DNA from: Halorussus gelatinilyticus
Lineage (GTDB): Archaea > Halobacteriota > Halobacteria > Halobacteriales > Haladaptataceae
Direction of reading: 5' to 3'
DNA: 64,000 nucleotides
Assembly: GCF_023238445.1 (NCBI RefSeq)
Contig: NZ_CP096658.1
Span: 1-64,000, forward strand
Part shown: positions 1 to 7,406 of the stretch, piece after piece
Position numbering within the stretch: position 1 is the first letter of the stretch
Layout: every line of letters begins with the position of its first letter
Program-made: the position numbers and the translations under genes
Notes under the pieces: model-generated
Database searches by the model: none
What the model saw: the letters and a program-made list of their open reading frames with translations, nothing else
What the model was told of the DNA's origin: nothing

Positions 1-81
1 GCCGCCTCGCGGCTCCCGCGGCGGGCCGACGGCGCTCTCGGTAGGGGAACCCTCAATACGGACGAGCGACGAGAGGGTGTC

Positions 82-2310
82 ATGAACGCGAAGGGTTCGG
101 CCGCAGTCGAACTCACCGTGCAGGGTGCAGAGAAGCGCGACGCGGGCCGGGGAATCGCGCGCATCCCCGAGTCGGCCCGGTCGGCGCTCGGCGTCCTGAG
201 CGGCGACACCGTGGTCGTAGAGGGCGAGCGCGACACCGTGGTCAAGGTGTGGCCCGCCGGGACCGACGTGCAACGGGGCGTCGTCCAAGTGGACGGCGAG
301 ACCCGAGCCAACGCCGGAATCAGCATCGGCGACACCGTGACCGTCCGCCAGATTACGGTCGCGGACGCCGACGCGGTGACGCTCGCGCCGACCGCCAAAT
401 TCGACGAGGACGACCGCGAGACGCTCGAAGCGGCGCTCAAGCGCACGCTCCGGGACCGGCCGGTCAAGGAGGGCGAGCGCGTCCGCATCGAGCGCCTCGG
501 CGACGCCGGAACGTTCCACGTCGGGGGCACCGACCCCGACGGCGTGGTCCGCGTGACCGACGATACCGACGTCGCGGTGGCGCTGTCGGGCGGTTCCGGT
601 TCGGGAGCGAGCATCGGGGCGGGGTCGAGCGCCGGGTCGGGAGCGGGCGGAGGAGGAAGCGTCTCGATTCCCATCGGCGGCGACGGCGACGACGAGAGTC
701 CCCAGCGACCGACCGGCGCGACCTACGAGGACATCGGGGGCCTCGAAGAGGAACTCGAACGCGTCCGCGAGATGGTCGAGTTGCCCCTCTCGAACCCCGC
801 GCTGTTCCGGCGCTTGGGCATCGACCCGCCGAAAGGCGTCCTGCTCTACGGGCCGCCGGGCACCGGGAAGACGATGATAGCCAAGGCGGTCGCCAACGAG
901 GTGGACGCCCACTTCGTCACGGTCTCCGGCCCCGAAATCATGAGCAAGTACAAGGGCGAGAGCGAGGAGCGCCTGCGCGATGTGTTCGAGCAGGCCCGCG
1001 AGAACGCCCCGACTATCGTGTTCTTCGACGAGATAGACGCCATCGCTGGCGAGCGCGACGAGGACAGCGACGTGGAGAACCGCGTCGTCGCCCAGCTGCT
1101 CTCGATGATGGACGGTCTGGAGTCCCGCGGCGAAGTCGTCGTCATCGGCGCGACCAACCGCGTGGACGCCATCGACCCGGCGCTCCGGCGGGGCGGGCGA
1201 TTCGACCGCGAAATCGAAATCGGCGTGCCCGGCGAGGCCGGCCGCCGCGAGATTCTGGACGTTCACACCCGCGGGATGCCGCTGGCAGAGAGCGTGGACC
1301 TCGACAGGCTCGCGGCCAGTACGCACGGGTTCGTCGGCGCGGACCTCCACACGCTCTCGACGGAGGCCGCGATGGCCGCGCTCCGGCGGGCGCGCGACGC
1401 CGGGGCCAGCGAGGAGGAACTGATGGAGGTCGAGGTCACCCGCGAGGACTTCGAGACGGCGATGGCCTCCGTGGACCCCTCGGCGATGCGGGAGTTCGTC
1501 GCCGAGTCGCCCGAAATCGACTTCTCGGCGGTGGGCGACTTGGAGGAGGCCAAGCAGACGCTGACCGAGGCCGTCGAGTGGCCGCTGGCGTACCGCAACC
1601 TCTTCGAGCAGACCCGGACCGACCCGCCGACGGGCATCCTGCTACACGGCCCGCCCGGCACCGGAAAGACGCTTCTCGCGCGGGCCTTGGCGGGCGAGAG
1701 CGACGTGAATTTCATCTCCGTCGAAGGTCCCGAACTGTTGTCCGCACCGGTGGGAGAGAGCGAAGCCAAAGTCCGGGAACTGTTCGACAAAGCGAGACAG
1801 GCCGCTCCCGCTATCATCTTCTTCGACGAGATAGACGCCATCGTGCAAGAGCGCGGAACCGGTTTCAGCGGCGGTGGACAGGTGAACGACAAAGTCGTCT
1901 CCCAACTCCTCACCGAGATGGACGGACTCACAGAGAATCCGAACATCGTCGTTCTCGGTGCGACGAACCGGTACGACGAAATCGACCGTGCGCTTCTGCG
2001 ACCCGGCCGGTTGGAGGAACACGTAGAGGTACCACCGCCGGACGAGGAGGGACGGAAGGCGATTTTGAACATTCACGCTGCGGACAAGCTACTCGGCGAC
2101 GACGTGGACTTGGACGAACTGGCCGCCGAGTTGGAGGGCTACACCGGCGCGGACCTCGAAGCCGTGGTCCGCGACGCCTCGATGCGGGCGATTCGAGAGG
2201 CCGCCGAAGCGTGGGGCGTCGAACAGGCCAACGAGAACGCCGACGAGATAGAAATCGGAAAGAAGCACTTCGACGCCGCCGTCGAGAAGGTCCGACCGTC
2301 GATAGAGTGA
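82..2310 (+). CDS. cdc48: CDC48/VAT-type AAA ATPase
   Basis: This 742-residue protein has the full CDC48/p97 layout. A double-psi-barrel-like N-domain (about 1-110) is followed by a second N-domain half (about 115-170), then D1 and D2 ATPase modules. Walker A GPPGTGKT occurs at about 257 and 523, and Walker B FFDEID at about 314 and 580. The family uses ATP hydrolysis to unfold or segregate proteins in the cytosol, and in archaea it feeds substrates to the proteasome. The ATG at 82 follows a GAGAGGG ribosome-binding-like stretch. An odd trait is a Gly/Ser-only linker (about 195-222) between the N-domain and D1. A strong hairpin follows the stop. Haloarchaea usually have several paralogues, so this need not be the main copy. 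Confidence 0.95.
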   Translation: MNAKGSAAVELTVQGAEKRDAGRGIARIPESARSALGVLSGDTVVVEGERDTVVKVWPAGTDVQRGVVQVDGETRANAGISIGDTVTVRQITVADADAVTLAPTAKFDEDDRETLEAALKRTLRDRPVKEGERVRIERLGDAGTFHVGGTDPDGVVRVTDDTDVAVALSGGSGSGASIGAGSSAGSGAGGGGSVSIPIGGDGDDESPQRPTGATYEDIGGLEEELERVREMVELPLSNPALFRRLGIDPPKGVLLYGPPGTGKTMIAKAVANEVDAHFVTVSGPEIMSKYKGESEERLRDVFEQARENAPTIVFFDEIDAIAGERDEDSDVENRVVAQLLSMMDGLESRGEVVVIGATNRVDAIDPALRRGGRFDREIEIGVPGEAGRREILDVHTRGMPLAESVDLDRLAASTHGFVGADLHTLSTEAAMAALRRARDAGASEEELMEVEVTREDFETAMASVDPSAMREFVAESPEIDFSAVGDLEEAKQTLTEAVEWPLAYRNLFEQTRTDPPTGILLHGPPGTGKTLLARALAGESDVNFISVEGPELLSAPVGESEAKVRELFDKARQAAPAIIFFDEIDAIVQERGTGFSGGGQVNDKVVSQLLTEMDGLTENPNIVVLGATNRYDEIDRALLRPGRLEEHVEVPPPDEEGRKAILNIHAADKLLGDDVDLDELAAELEGYTGADLEAVVRDASMRAIREAAEAWGVEQANENADEIEIGKKHFDAAVEKVRPSIE

Positions 2311-2339
2311 GCCGAGCGAAACCGCCGGTTTCGCTCGGC
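2311..2339 (+). terminator. Perfect 13-bp hairpin directly after the CDC48 stop
   Basis: GCCGAGCGAAACC (2311-2323), a 3-nt loop, then its exact reverse complement (2327-2339). It starts on the base after the stop codon. It may act as a 3'-end stabiliser or terminator. No T-rich tract follows immediately, so the terminator role is inferred. Confidence 0.55.
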
Positions 2340-2353
2340 CGCCGGTAGTTTTC

Positions 2354-2383
2354 GCCGACCCTTCGGTTTCGTCGGGGGTCGGC
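2354..2383 (+). terminator. Second hairpin downstream of CDC48
   Basis: GCCGACCC (2354-2361) pairs with GGGTCGGC (2376-2383) across a 14-nt loop. It sits 14 nt after the first hairpin and follows a short GTTTTC stretch. The tandem arrangement suggests a 3'-end processing or termination region between CDC48 and the next gene, which has its own AT-rich promoter. Confidence 0.4.
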
Positions 2384-2447
2384 CGAGTTCGTTGCTCTAC
2401 ATTGACACATTGCGAGCGTCAGGGGGGGACGTCCGCGTACGTATTAG

Positions 2448-2475
2448 AAATATTCTATCAACTTATAGAATATTT
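2448..2475. promoter_or_regulatory. AT-rich 11-bp inverted repeat in promoter of Tat protein gene
   Basis: AAATATTCTAT (2448-2458) and its exact reverse complement ATAGAATATTT (2465-2475) are separated by 6 nt. The repeat lies 34 nt before the ATG at 2509 and includes TATA-like sequence. Symmetry plus position fits an operator for a dimeric regulator that overlaps the core promoter. The regulator is unknown. Confidence 0.5.
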
Positions 2476-2508
2476 TATGTCTTGTCCGTGGAATTAAACG
2501 TCCGAAGC

Positions 2509-3408
2509 ATGACAGACGATTCCCCCGGCCGTCGTTCGAGCGACGGCACTCGTCGGCGGTTCCTGAAAGGTATCGGTGCGGCAAGCGCGGGCGCGTTCGG
2601 TCTCCCCCTGCTCTCGGACGAGGGTCGCGCGGCCTCCGAGTCGCGTGCCCCCGAGAAGTTCCGCGTCACCGGCCGCGAAATCGTCCAGACGAAGATTCGC
2701 CCCGAGGAAGTGACCGTCAGGACGCGAAAGATCAGTCCGGACCTGAAGAAGCGCTACGGTCTCACCCCGCCGGTATTGACGAAGACCGAGACGTTCCGGC
2801 GACCGAAACCCGAGGCCGACGACCTGCCCGAGCGCGATACCCGCACGGACAAGCGCGAGTGGGACACCTACTACGCCAAGCCCGACGAGTGGAAGGACTA
2901 CCACCAGCGGAGCGGCGGCGTCGGTATCCAGTCGAAGGACCCCGACGAAGAGAACCACCCGTACGGCGTCTGGGAGTACGAGGCAGTCGATGGCGGCTAC
3001 GAGACGGCGGCCCCGATGAACGTCATCTCCGAACGGTCCACCGGCGACGTGGCCGGCGTGCTGACGAGCAACGGCTGGACAGACAACGTGGTCCAGTACA
3101 ACCGCCACGCGTACAACAGCGCAACGAACCAGTTCGAGCAACAGGACAAGTCGGTCGCCACGGGCACCTTCGGCTTCCTCGGTCGCAAGCACCTCAAGAT
3201 GTGGGAGTTCGAGGGCTACGTCTCCGGGTCGGCCCACGTCGATAACTCGGTGCCCCACGAGGCCACCTCCTTCGAGGACGCCGAGCAGGCCATCGAGGGC
3301 GTCTTCGACGACGCCTCGGGCTGGTACGGCTCCAAGGACTACTACGACATGAACAACGGCTACCAGCTCGACCACGACAACTACGCGACGAAGCTCGTCG
3401 AGTACTGA
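2509..3408 (+). CDS. Tat-exported protein of unknown function
   Basis: The 299-residue protein starts with a twin-arginine signal (RRRFLKGIG at about 15-23, then an Ala/Gly-rich hydrophobic stretch), so it is predicted to be exported folded. The open frame reaches 2392, but the ATG at 2509 places the Tat motif at the N-terminus and sits correctly behind the palindromic AT-rich promoter. The mature part is rich in Tyr, Trp, Asp and Lys. Its C-terminal third (GRKHLKMWEF, then SGSAHVD) loosely resembles an LssY C-terminal-like domain, but I would not assign it. No metal or protease motif is evident. It is monocistronic, between CDC48 and a membrane protein. Confidence 0.8.
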   Translation: MTDDSPGRRSSDGTRRRFLKGIGAASAGAFGLPLLSDEGRAASESRAPEKFRVTGREIVQTKIRPEEVTVRTRKISPDLKKRYGLTPPVLTKTETFRRPKPEADDLPERDTRTDKREWDTYYAKPDEWKDYHQRSGGVGIQSKDPDEENHPYGVWEYEAVDGGYETAAPMNVISERSTGDVAGVLTSNGWTDNVVQYNRHAYNSATNQFEQQDKSVATGTFGFLGRKHLKMWEFEGYVSGSAHVDNSVPHEATSFEDAEQAIEGVFDDASGWYGSKDYYDMNNGYQLDHDNYATKLVEY

Positions 3409-3481
3409 GCGCCCGATACCGAAGTCGGCGGTCCGGTAGCGAGCGCCCACATTTATTTTTCCACCCTCCGTACGGCCCGGT

Positions 3482-4060
3482 ATGAACCCGAAGACGGCCG
3501 TCAGACCGCACCGGAGTCTCGTCCTTCCGCTTCTCGTCGTCGCCGTCCCGGCGCTGTACTTCGTCTACCGGGACGCCGCCATCGGCTGTCCGCCCGGCCG
3601 AACGTGTCTGGAACTCGCGCACTTCGGGACCGCCGCGGGGGCGCTGGCCGTGACCTACCTCGTCGCCGGCGTCGCGCTCGCGGCCGCGGACGCGAGCGCA
3701 CTCGCGGACCGGTCGGCGCTCGCCCGCGTCGCGTTCCGGCCGACCGACCGCACGCTCGCGGTCCTCGCGGTTCTCGTCGCGGGGCTGGCGGCGTATCTCC
3801 TCGCGTCGGCCGCGACGACGATTCCGGGGTGGCTCGACGCCGCGCTGACGCCGGTCGGACTCCTCGTCGGTCTCCCGCTCCTCGTCGTCACCGTGGTACT
3901 GATAACGCTCGGGAACGCGGTCGGCGAACCCTCGCTGGCGGTCCAGTCGGCCGTCGTCGCCGCCGGTCTCGCGGCGACCGGCGCGTGGCTGTTCGTGCTG
4001 GCGACCGGCACCGCGGGCTTCTTCGGGTCGTGGCTGCCCTCGAAGATTCGGTCGCGGTAG
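3482..4060 (+). CDS. Small polytopic membrane protein
   Basis: 192 residues with about five hydrophobic segments: near 12-27, 44-62, 85-103, 115-140 and 150-175. I do not recognise the family. A CATTTATTTTT box at about 3450-3460 lies 25-30 nt before the ATG at 3482, which supports a leaderless transcript and this start. Cys at about 37 and 42 (CPPGRTC) lie between the first two helices and could form a disulfide on the outer face. No operon partner is evident. Confidence 0.7.
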   Translation: MNPKTAVRPHRSLVLPLLVVAVPALYFVYRDAAIGCPPGRTCLELAHFGTAAGALAVTYLVAGVALAAADASALADRSALARVAFRPTDRTLAVLAVLVAGLAAYLLASAATTIPGWLDAALTPVGLLVGLPLLVVTVVLITLGNAVGEPSLAVQSAVVAAGLAATGAWLFVLATGTAGFFGSWLPSKIRSR

Positions 4061-4330
4061 GAGTGGCGTTTCCGAACGGTCTGGCTTCGAGTTCGGTATC
4101 TACAGACGGGACGAAGTTAGCCGCCGGCGGTCGGCGCGGTCGTCTGAGCCGAGACCCCGACCACACCGAACTCGCCACCGCACTCGACGAGTGGGCACAG
4201 AGACGCCCGGATAGCTCCCGCTCCGTCGAGAACCCTCTCCTTTCGGGAACGCACGCTGTAAACCAACACCTATCTGGTAGCGTAAATTTTCATAGTGGTT
4301 AAATCACTCTGTTCCCCACTGGCGATACGA

Positions 4331-4666
4331 ATGTCAGAGGAGTCTCCCGAATTAGCTTCCGAGACACTCCGGTCGGCACCGTCGGTCGAGGCGCGCCGCC
4401 GCCTCATCGAGAACGACGAGTCCGCGAGCGAGGCGGTCCTTGCGGCAGTGGCGAACGCCGAGGCGACCGAGGTGAACGCGCTCCCGCCGCTCGGCGACGA
4501 GTTAGACGTGGAGGGTCTCGACGCGCTCGTGGACGCCGAAACGACCCCGTCCGCGGGCGGTCTCGTCTTTACGCGCACCGAGGAGTTGAACGCGGACATC
4601 GAAGTTTCGTTTCGCTACGCGGGCTACGACGTGACGGTATCGGAGAACTACGTCCTCCTCGAATAG
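4331..4666 (+). CDS. HalOD1 output-domain protein
   Basis: This 111-residue protein ends in the haloarchaeal HalOD1 pattern: LPPLGDELDVEGLDALV, a linker, then a strand pair around VSFRYAGYDVTV. HalOD1 domains usually occur as stand-alone proteins or as outputs of receiver or kinase proteins in Halobacteria, and their biochemical function is not established. The ATG at 4331 is preferred over an upstream in-frame ATG because the intervening residues are not acidic. The N-terminal half is helical and charged. No kinase or receiver gene lies beside it. Confidence 0.75.
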   Translation: MSEESPELASETLRSAPSVEARRRLIENDESASEAVLAAVANAEATEVNALPPLGDELDVEGLDALVDAETTPSAGGLVFTRTEELNADIEVSFRYAGYDVTVSENYVLLE

Positions 4667-4748
4667 GTTTCCAATCCGTTAGAAAATAAGTCAAAAGCCG
4701 ATTTGAGCTTACGGAAAGTCCTTTGAAGTGGCCCCGGAACCGGGAGGC

Positions 4749-5660
4749 ATGAAGCGACGCGAACTCCTCCGTCGAAGCAGCGGACTCGCCGCCGTCGCCG
4801 GTCTCTCCGGCTGCGTCGGCAGTTCCGGAACCGGGTCGAGTCCCGGCACGACGACCGACGGCACGACCGACGACGGAGCGAACGGCTCCGAGACGACCGA
4901 GGAGAACCGCGAGCGATTCGGGGGCGTCCGGTCCGACGACGACGAGCCGTTCCGGACCATCACGGTCGGCGACCGCGAATCGGTCGTGTTCCCCGACGAC
5001 AACCGACCTCGCGGCGTGCGCGTCTGGAACGCTGCCGACCGGGCCCGCGAAATCGACGTGGAAATCGCGAAGAGCGCCGACGTCCGCGTGGACCGAACCG
5101 TCGAGTTCGCGGCCGACGCTTACCTCGAACTCGCGCTGAACGAACCCGCCAATTACAGCATCTCCGTCGGTCTCGCGGACGCGAGCGAGGCGACGACCTT
5201 CGGAATCGAGCGGAGCCAGTTCGACTGCAATCGGGCCGGGACCGACGTGGGCGTCATGCCCGACGGCCGCGTCGAAACCGTGTCGGAGTCCACGACGATG
5301 GGCTGTCCCGCCCCGGAGGTCGCCGACAGCGCGCTCTCGGTGGGGCGGGGCGAGTGCGGGAAGGCCCACAGCGCGACCGTCGCGTTCGAGGGCGAGGCGG
5401 TCGCGGTGGACGGCGCGGTCAGGACGCCGACACCCCGGTCGGACCTCGAACTCGCGGCCGCGAGCTACGACCGGAACGCCGACGCGCTGACCGTCCGAGT
5501 CGCCGCGAAAGCTCCCGAGGAGTCCGGCGTCGGCACCCAGTGCATCGGCGAAGTCGCCTACGAGGCGACCGTGAACTTCGAACACGCGCTCCCCCAGACC
5601 GTCAGCGTCGTCCACGAGAGCATGGACGAGACGGTCGGGGTGACGACGAAGACGCGGTAG
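4749..5660 (+). CDS. Tat lipoprotein of unknown function, possibly truncated at its C-terminus
   Basis: 303 residues. It begins MKRRELLRRSS, then a hydrophobic core and an LSGC lipobox (Cys about 20), so it is predicted to be Tat-exported and lipid-anchored. A Ser/Thr/Gly linker follows, then a beta-rich domain with scattered cysteines (about 160, 183 and 204, plus one near 265) that could form disulfides. The ATG at 4749 gives the clean signal; the earlier GTG at 4728 does not. The stop TAG (5658-5660) falls inside a 33-nt tandem repeat, and the frame would continue for 21 codons to a TGA at 5724. A Trp-to-stop change is the simple reading. Confidence 0.8.
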   Translation: MKRRELLRRSSGLAAVAGLSGCVGSSGTGSSPGTTTDGTTDDGANGSETTEENRERFGGVRSDDDEPFRTITVGDRESVVFPDDNRPRGVRVWNAADRAREIDVEIAKSADVRVDRTVEFAADAYLELALNEPANYSISVGLADASEATTFGIERSQFDCNRAGTDVGVMPDGRVETVSESTTMGCPAPEVADSALSVGRGECGKAHSATVAFEGEAVAVDGAVRTPTPRSDLELAAASYDRNADALTVRVAAKAPEESGVGTQCIGEVAYEATVNFEHALPQTVSVVHESMDETVGVTTKTR

Positions 5661-5726
5661 GAAACGGTCGAGGTGACGAAGCAGACCCGGTGGGAAACGC
5701 TCGAAGTGACGACGAAGGCGCGGTGA
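5628..5726 (+). repeat. Three 33-nt tandem repeats spanning a stop codon
   Basis: The units are 5628-5660, 5661-5693 and 5694-5726. In the lipoprotein frame they read ETVGVTTKTR-stop, ETVEVTKQTRW and ETLEVTTKAR-stop. All three keep the frame, and the first differs from the second at its last codon by TAG versus TGG. The array is coding in character and was probably the original C-terminus. Confidence 0.85.
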
Positions 5727-5731
5727 GGCAG

Positions 5732-6526
5732 CTACCGCGACAACTGGATGCGCCCGCCGAGCACCGAGTTCACCACCGCGCCGACGAGGACGATTGCGCC
5801 CGCCAGATAGAGCCACGTCAGGAAGAGCAACACCGCGCCGATGACGCCGTAGACGCGATACTGGCCGGCGCGCGCGAGGTAGAACTGGAAGAGCGCGTGG
5901 AGGACGACCCACCCGACTCCCGCGACGACCGCGCCGGGGAGCGCCTCCCGGACGGTCATCTCGACGGGCGGCATGACGTAGTACAGCGGCAGGAACGCGA
6001 CGACCAGCCCCGCGACCAGCGCGAGATTCCCGAGGAGATGCTCGAACGGGACGTTCGCGGCGACCGAGGGCGTCCGCAGCGCGTAGCCGACCGCGGCCAC
6101 GAGACCGACCGCGACGACGACGAGTCCGATAGTGACCGCACCGTCCACCACCTGCTCGACCAGCGAGAGGTCGCGCTCGGTGCCGTACGCCTCCGAGAAC
6201 GCGATGTCCAGTCCGCGGAACAGTTTGAGCGCGCTCCATCCGACCGTCAGGAACCCGACGACGCCGGCGCTCGTCCGGCCGGACGAACTCGTCAGCGCCC
6301 GCTGGAGGATGCGCTCGCCGGAGGTGGACAGCGAACTCGCCACCTGCTGGACCACGAAGTCGGCGAACGCCCGCCCGCCGAGAGCGCTCCCGACGACGAC
6401 CACCAACAGCGCGAGCGGAATCAGCGAGACGAACGCGTAGTACGCGACGCTCGCCGCCAGAAACGTGACGTTCCGGTCGCGCGCGACGTCGAAGACGCGC
6501 TTGACGCTACTTCGAGACGTAGCCAT
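5732..6526 (-). CDS. YihY/BrkB-family membrane protein
   Basis: 264 residues with six predicted transmembrane helices. It carries the N-terminal pattern of the family: a basic start, then FLAASVAYYAFVSLIPLALL at about 24-43. Family members are inner-membrane proteins sometimes called ribonuclease BN by an old misassignment; their true function is unsettled. The ATG at 6526 sits directly before the amphipathic N-terminus. The gene converges on the lipoprotein gene, with the repeat array in the short gap. Confidence 0.85.
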   Translation of the reverse strand: MATSRSSVKRVFDVARDRNVTFLAASVAYYAFVSLIPLALLVVVVGSALGGRAFADFVVQQVASSLSTSGERILQRALTSSSGRTSAGVVGFLTVGWSALKLFRGLDIAFSEAYGTERDLSLVEQVVDGAVTIGLVVVAVGLVAAVGYALRTPSVAANVPFEHLLGNLALVAGLVVAFLPLYYVMPPVEMTVREALPGAVVAGVGWVVLHALFQFYLARAGQYRVYGVIGAVLLFLTWLYLAGAIVLVGAVVNSVLGGRIQLSR

Positions 6527-6659
6527 GTGCGAGCGAGCAGACGCCGGCCACGCCTAAAGCCGACACGGCCGGAGTCGGCGTTTTCTCGGGGGAGGGCGCG
6601 CTTACCGGGTCGCCCGACTCCCCGGCCTCGCGGGCGGCTCGCCCGTCCGACTGTCGGCG

Positions 6660-7280
6660 CTATGACACCGTCGTCTGAGGCGATTCGACCGCCTCGATGG
6701 TGAGTCGGTTCAGGCCGTCGCACGACTCGGACGACGACACCCGGTACCACGCGCCGAGTCGGATTTCCGGGAGTTGCCCCGGTGGGACGGTGGTCTGCTG
6801 TCGCGCCGCGGTCGTGGTCGCCTGCCCGGCCGCAGTCGTGGTCTGGTCCTGCATCGCGGCCGCGGTCGTCGTCTCGCCGTCCGCCTCCGTCGTCTGCCCC
6901 GGCGCGGTGGTCGTTTCGAGCAGGTCCTCCGCGAGCGCCTGCTGGGGTGCCAACAGGCCGCGGAAGCCGATGTTCTCGTCGTTCCGGAACGCCTGGACGA
7001 CGAACAGTTGGTACTCCTGAGACTGGTCGCCGCCGAGACAGGCCGCCGGGACCGTCTCGGTCGCCGGGTCGCCGAAGGGGTCCCGCGGCCGGAACCGGAC
7101 CCGGAAGCGGTCGCCGTCCCGAAGGCTGAAACTGAAGACGCCCGTGCCGCCCTGTGCCTGCGTCGTCGTCTCCTGCGCCGAAACACCGTTTAGCGAGAGG
7201 CCCGCGACGCCGAGTAGGCCCGCGGTCGCTCCGGCTTTGAGCAGGTCGCGTCGTCGTGGTGAGTTGCTGTCGTCCGCCAT
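6660..7280 (-). CDS. Tat-exported protein with Thr-rich repeat segment
   Basis: 206 residues. RRRDLLKAG at about 9-17 plus a hydrophobic core ending at GVSA gives a Tat signal. Residues about 120-165 are low-complexity and Thr/Ala/Gln-rich, with repeated TTTAA and QTT units that could be an O-glycosylated stalk. The flanking segments are beta-rich, with a Cys at about 80 and another near 185. I do not recognise the family. It is divergent from nothing close and convergent with no gene; the Lhr gene lies 126 nt downstream of the opposite end. Confidence 0.75.
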   Translation of the reverse strand: MADDSNSPRRRDLLKAGATAGLLGVAGLSLNGVSAQETTTQAQGGTGVFSFSLRDGDRFRVRFRPRDPFGDPATETVPAACLGGDQSQEYQLFVVQAFRNDENIGFRGLLAPQQALAEDLLETTTAPGQTTEADGETTTAAAMQDQTTTAAGQATTTAARQQTTVPPGQLPEIRLGAWYRVSSSESCDGLNRLTIEAVESPQTTVS

Positions 7281-7406
7281 GGCGGGAGTCTCTACCTCGC
7301 GTCTAATAGAGAATCGGCCGTTTATCGGCGTCAGTGCGCCGATACTCCGGGAAACGATGGTTACGAGGTCGCAATCGGGGTTACGCCGGAGAAAGGGCGA
7401 GTTTCG

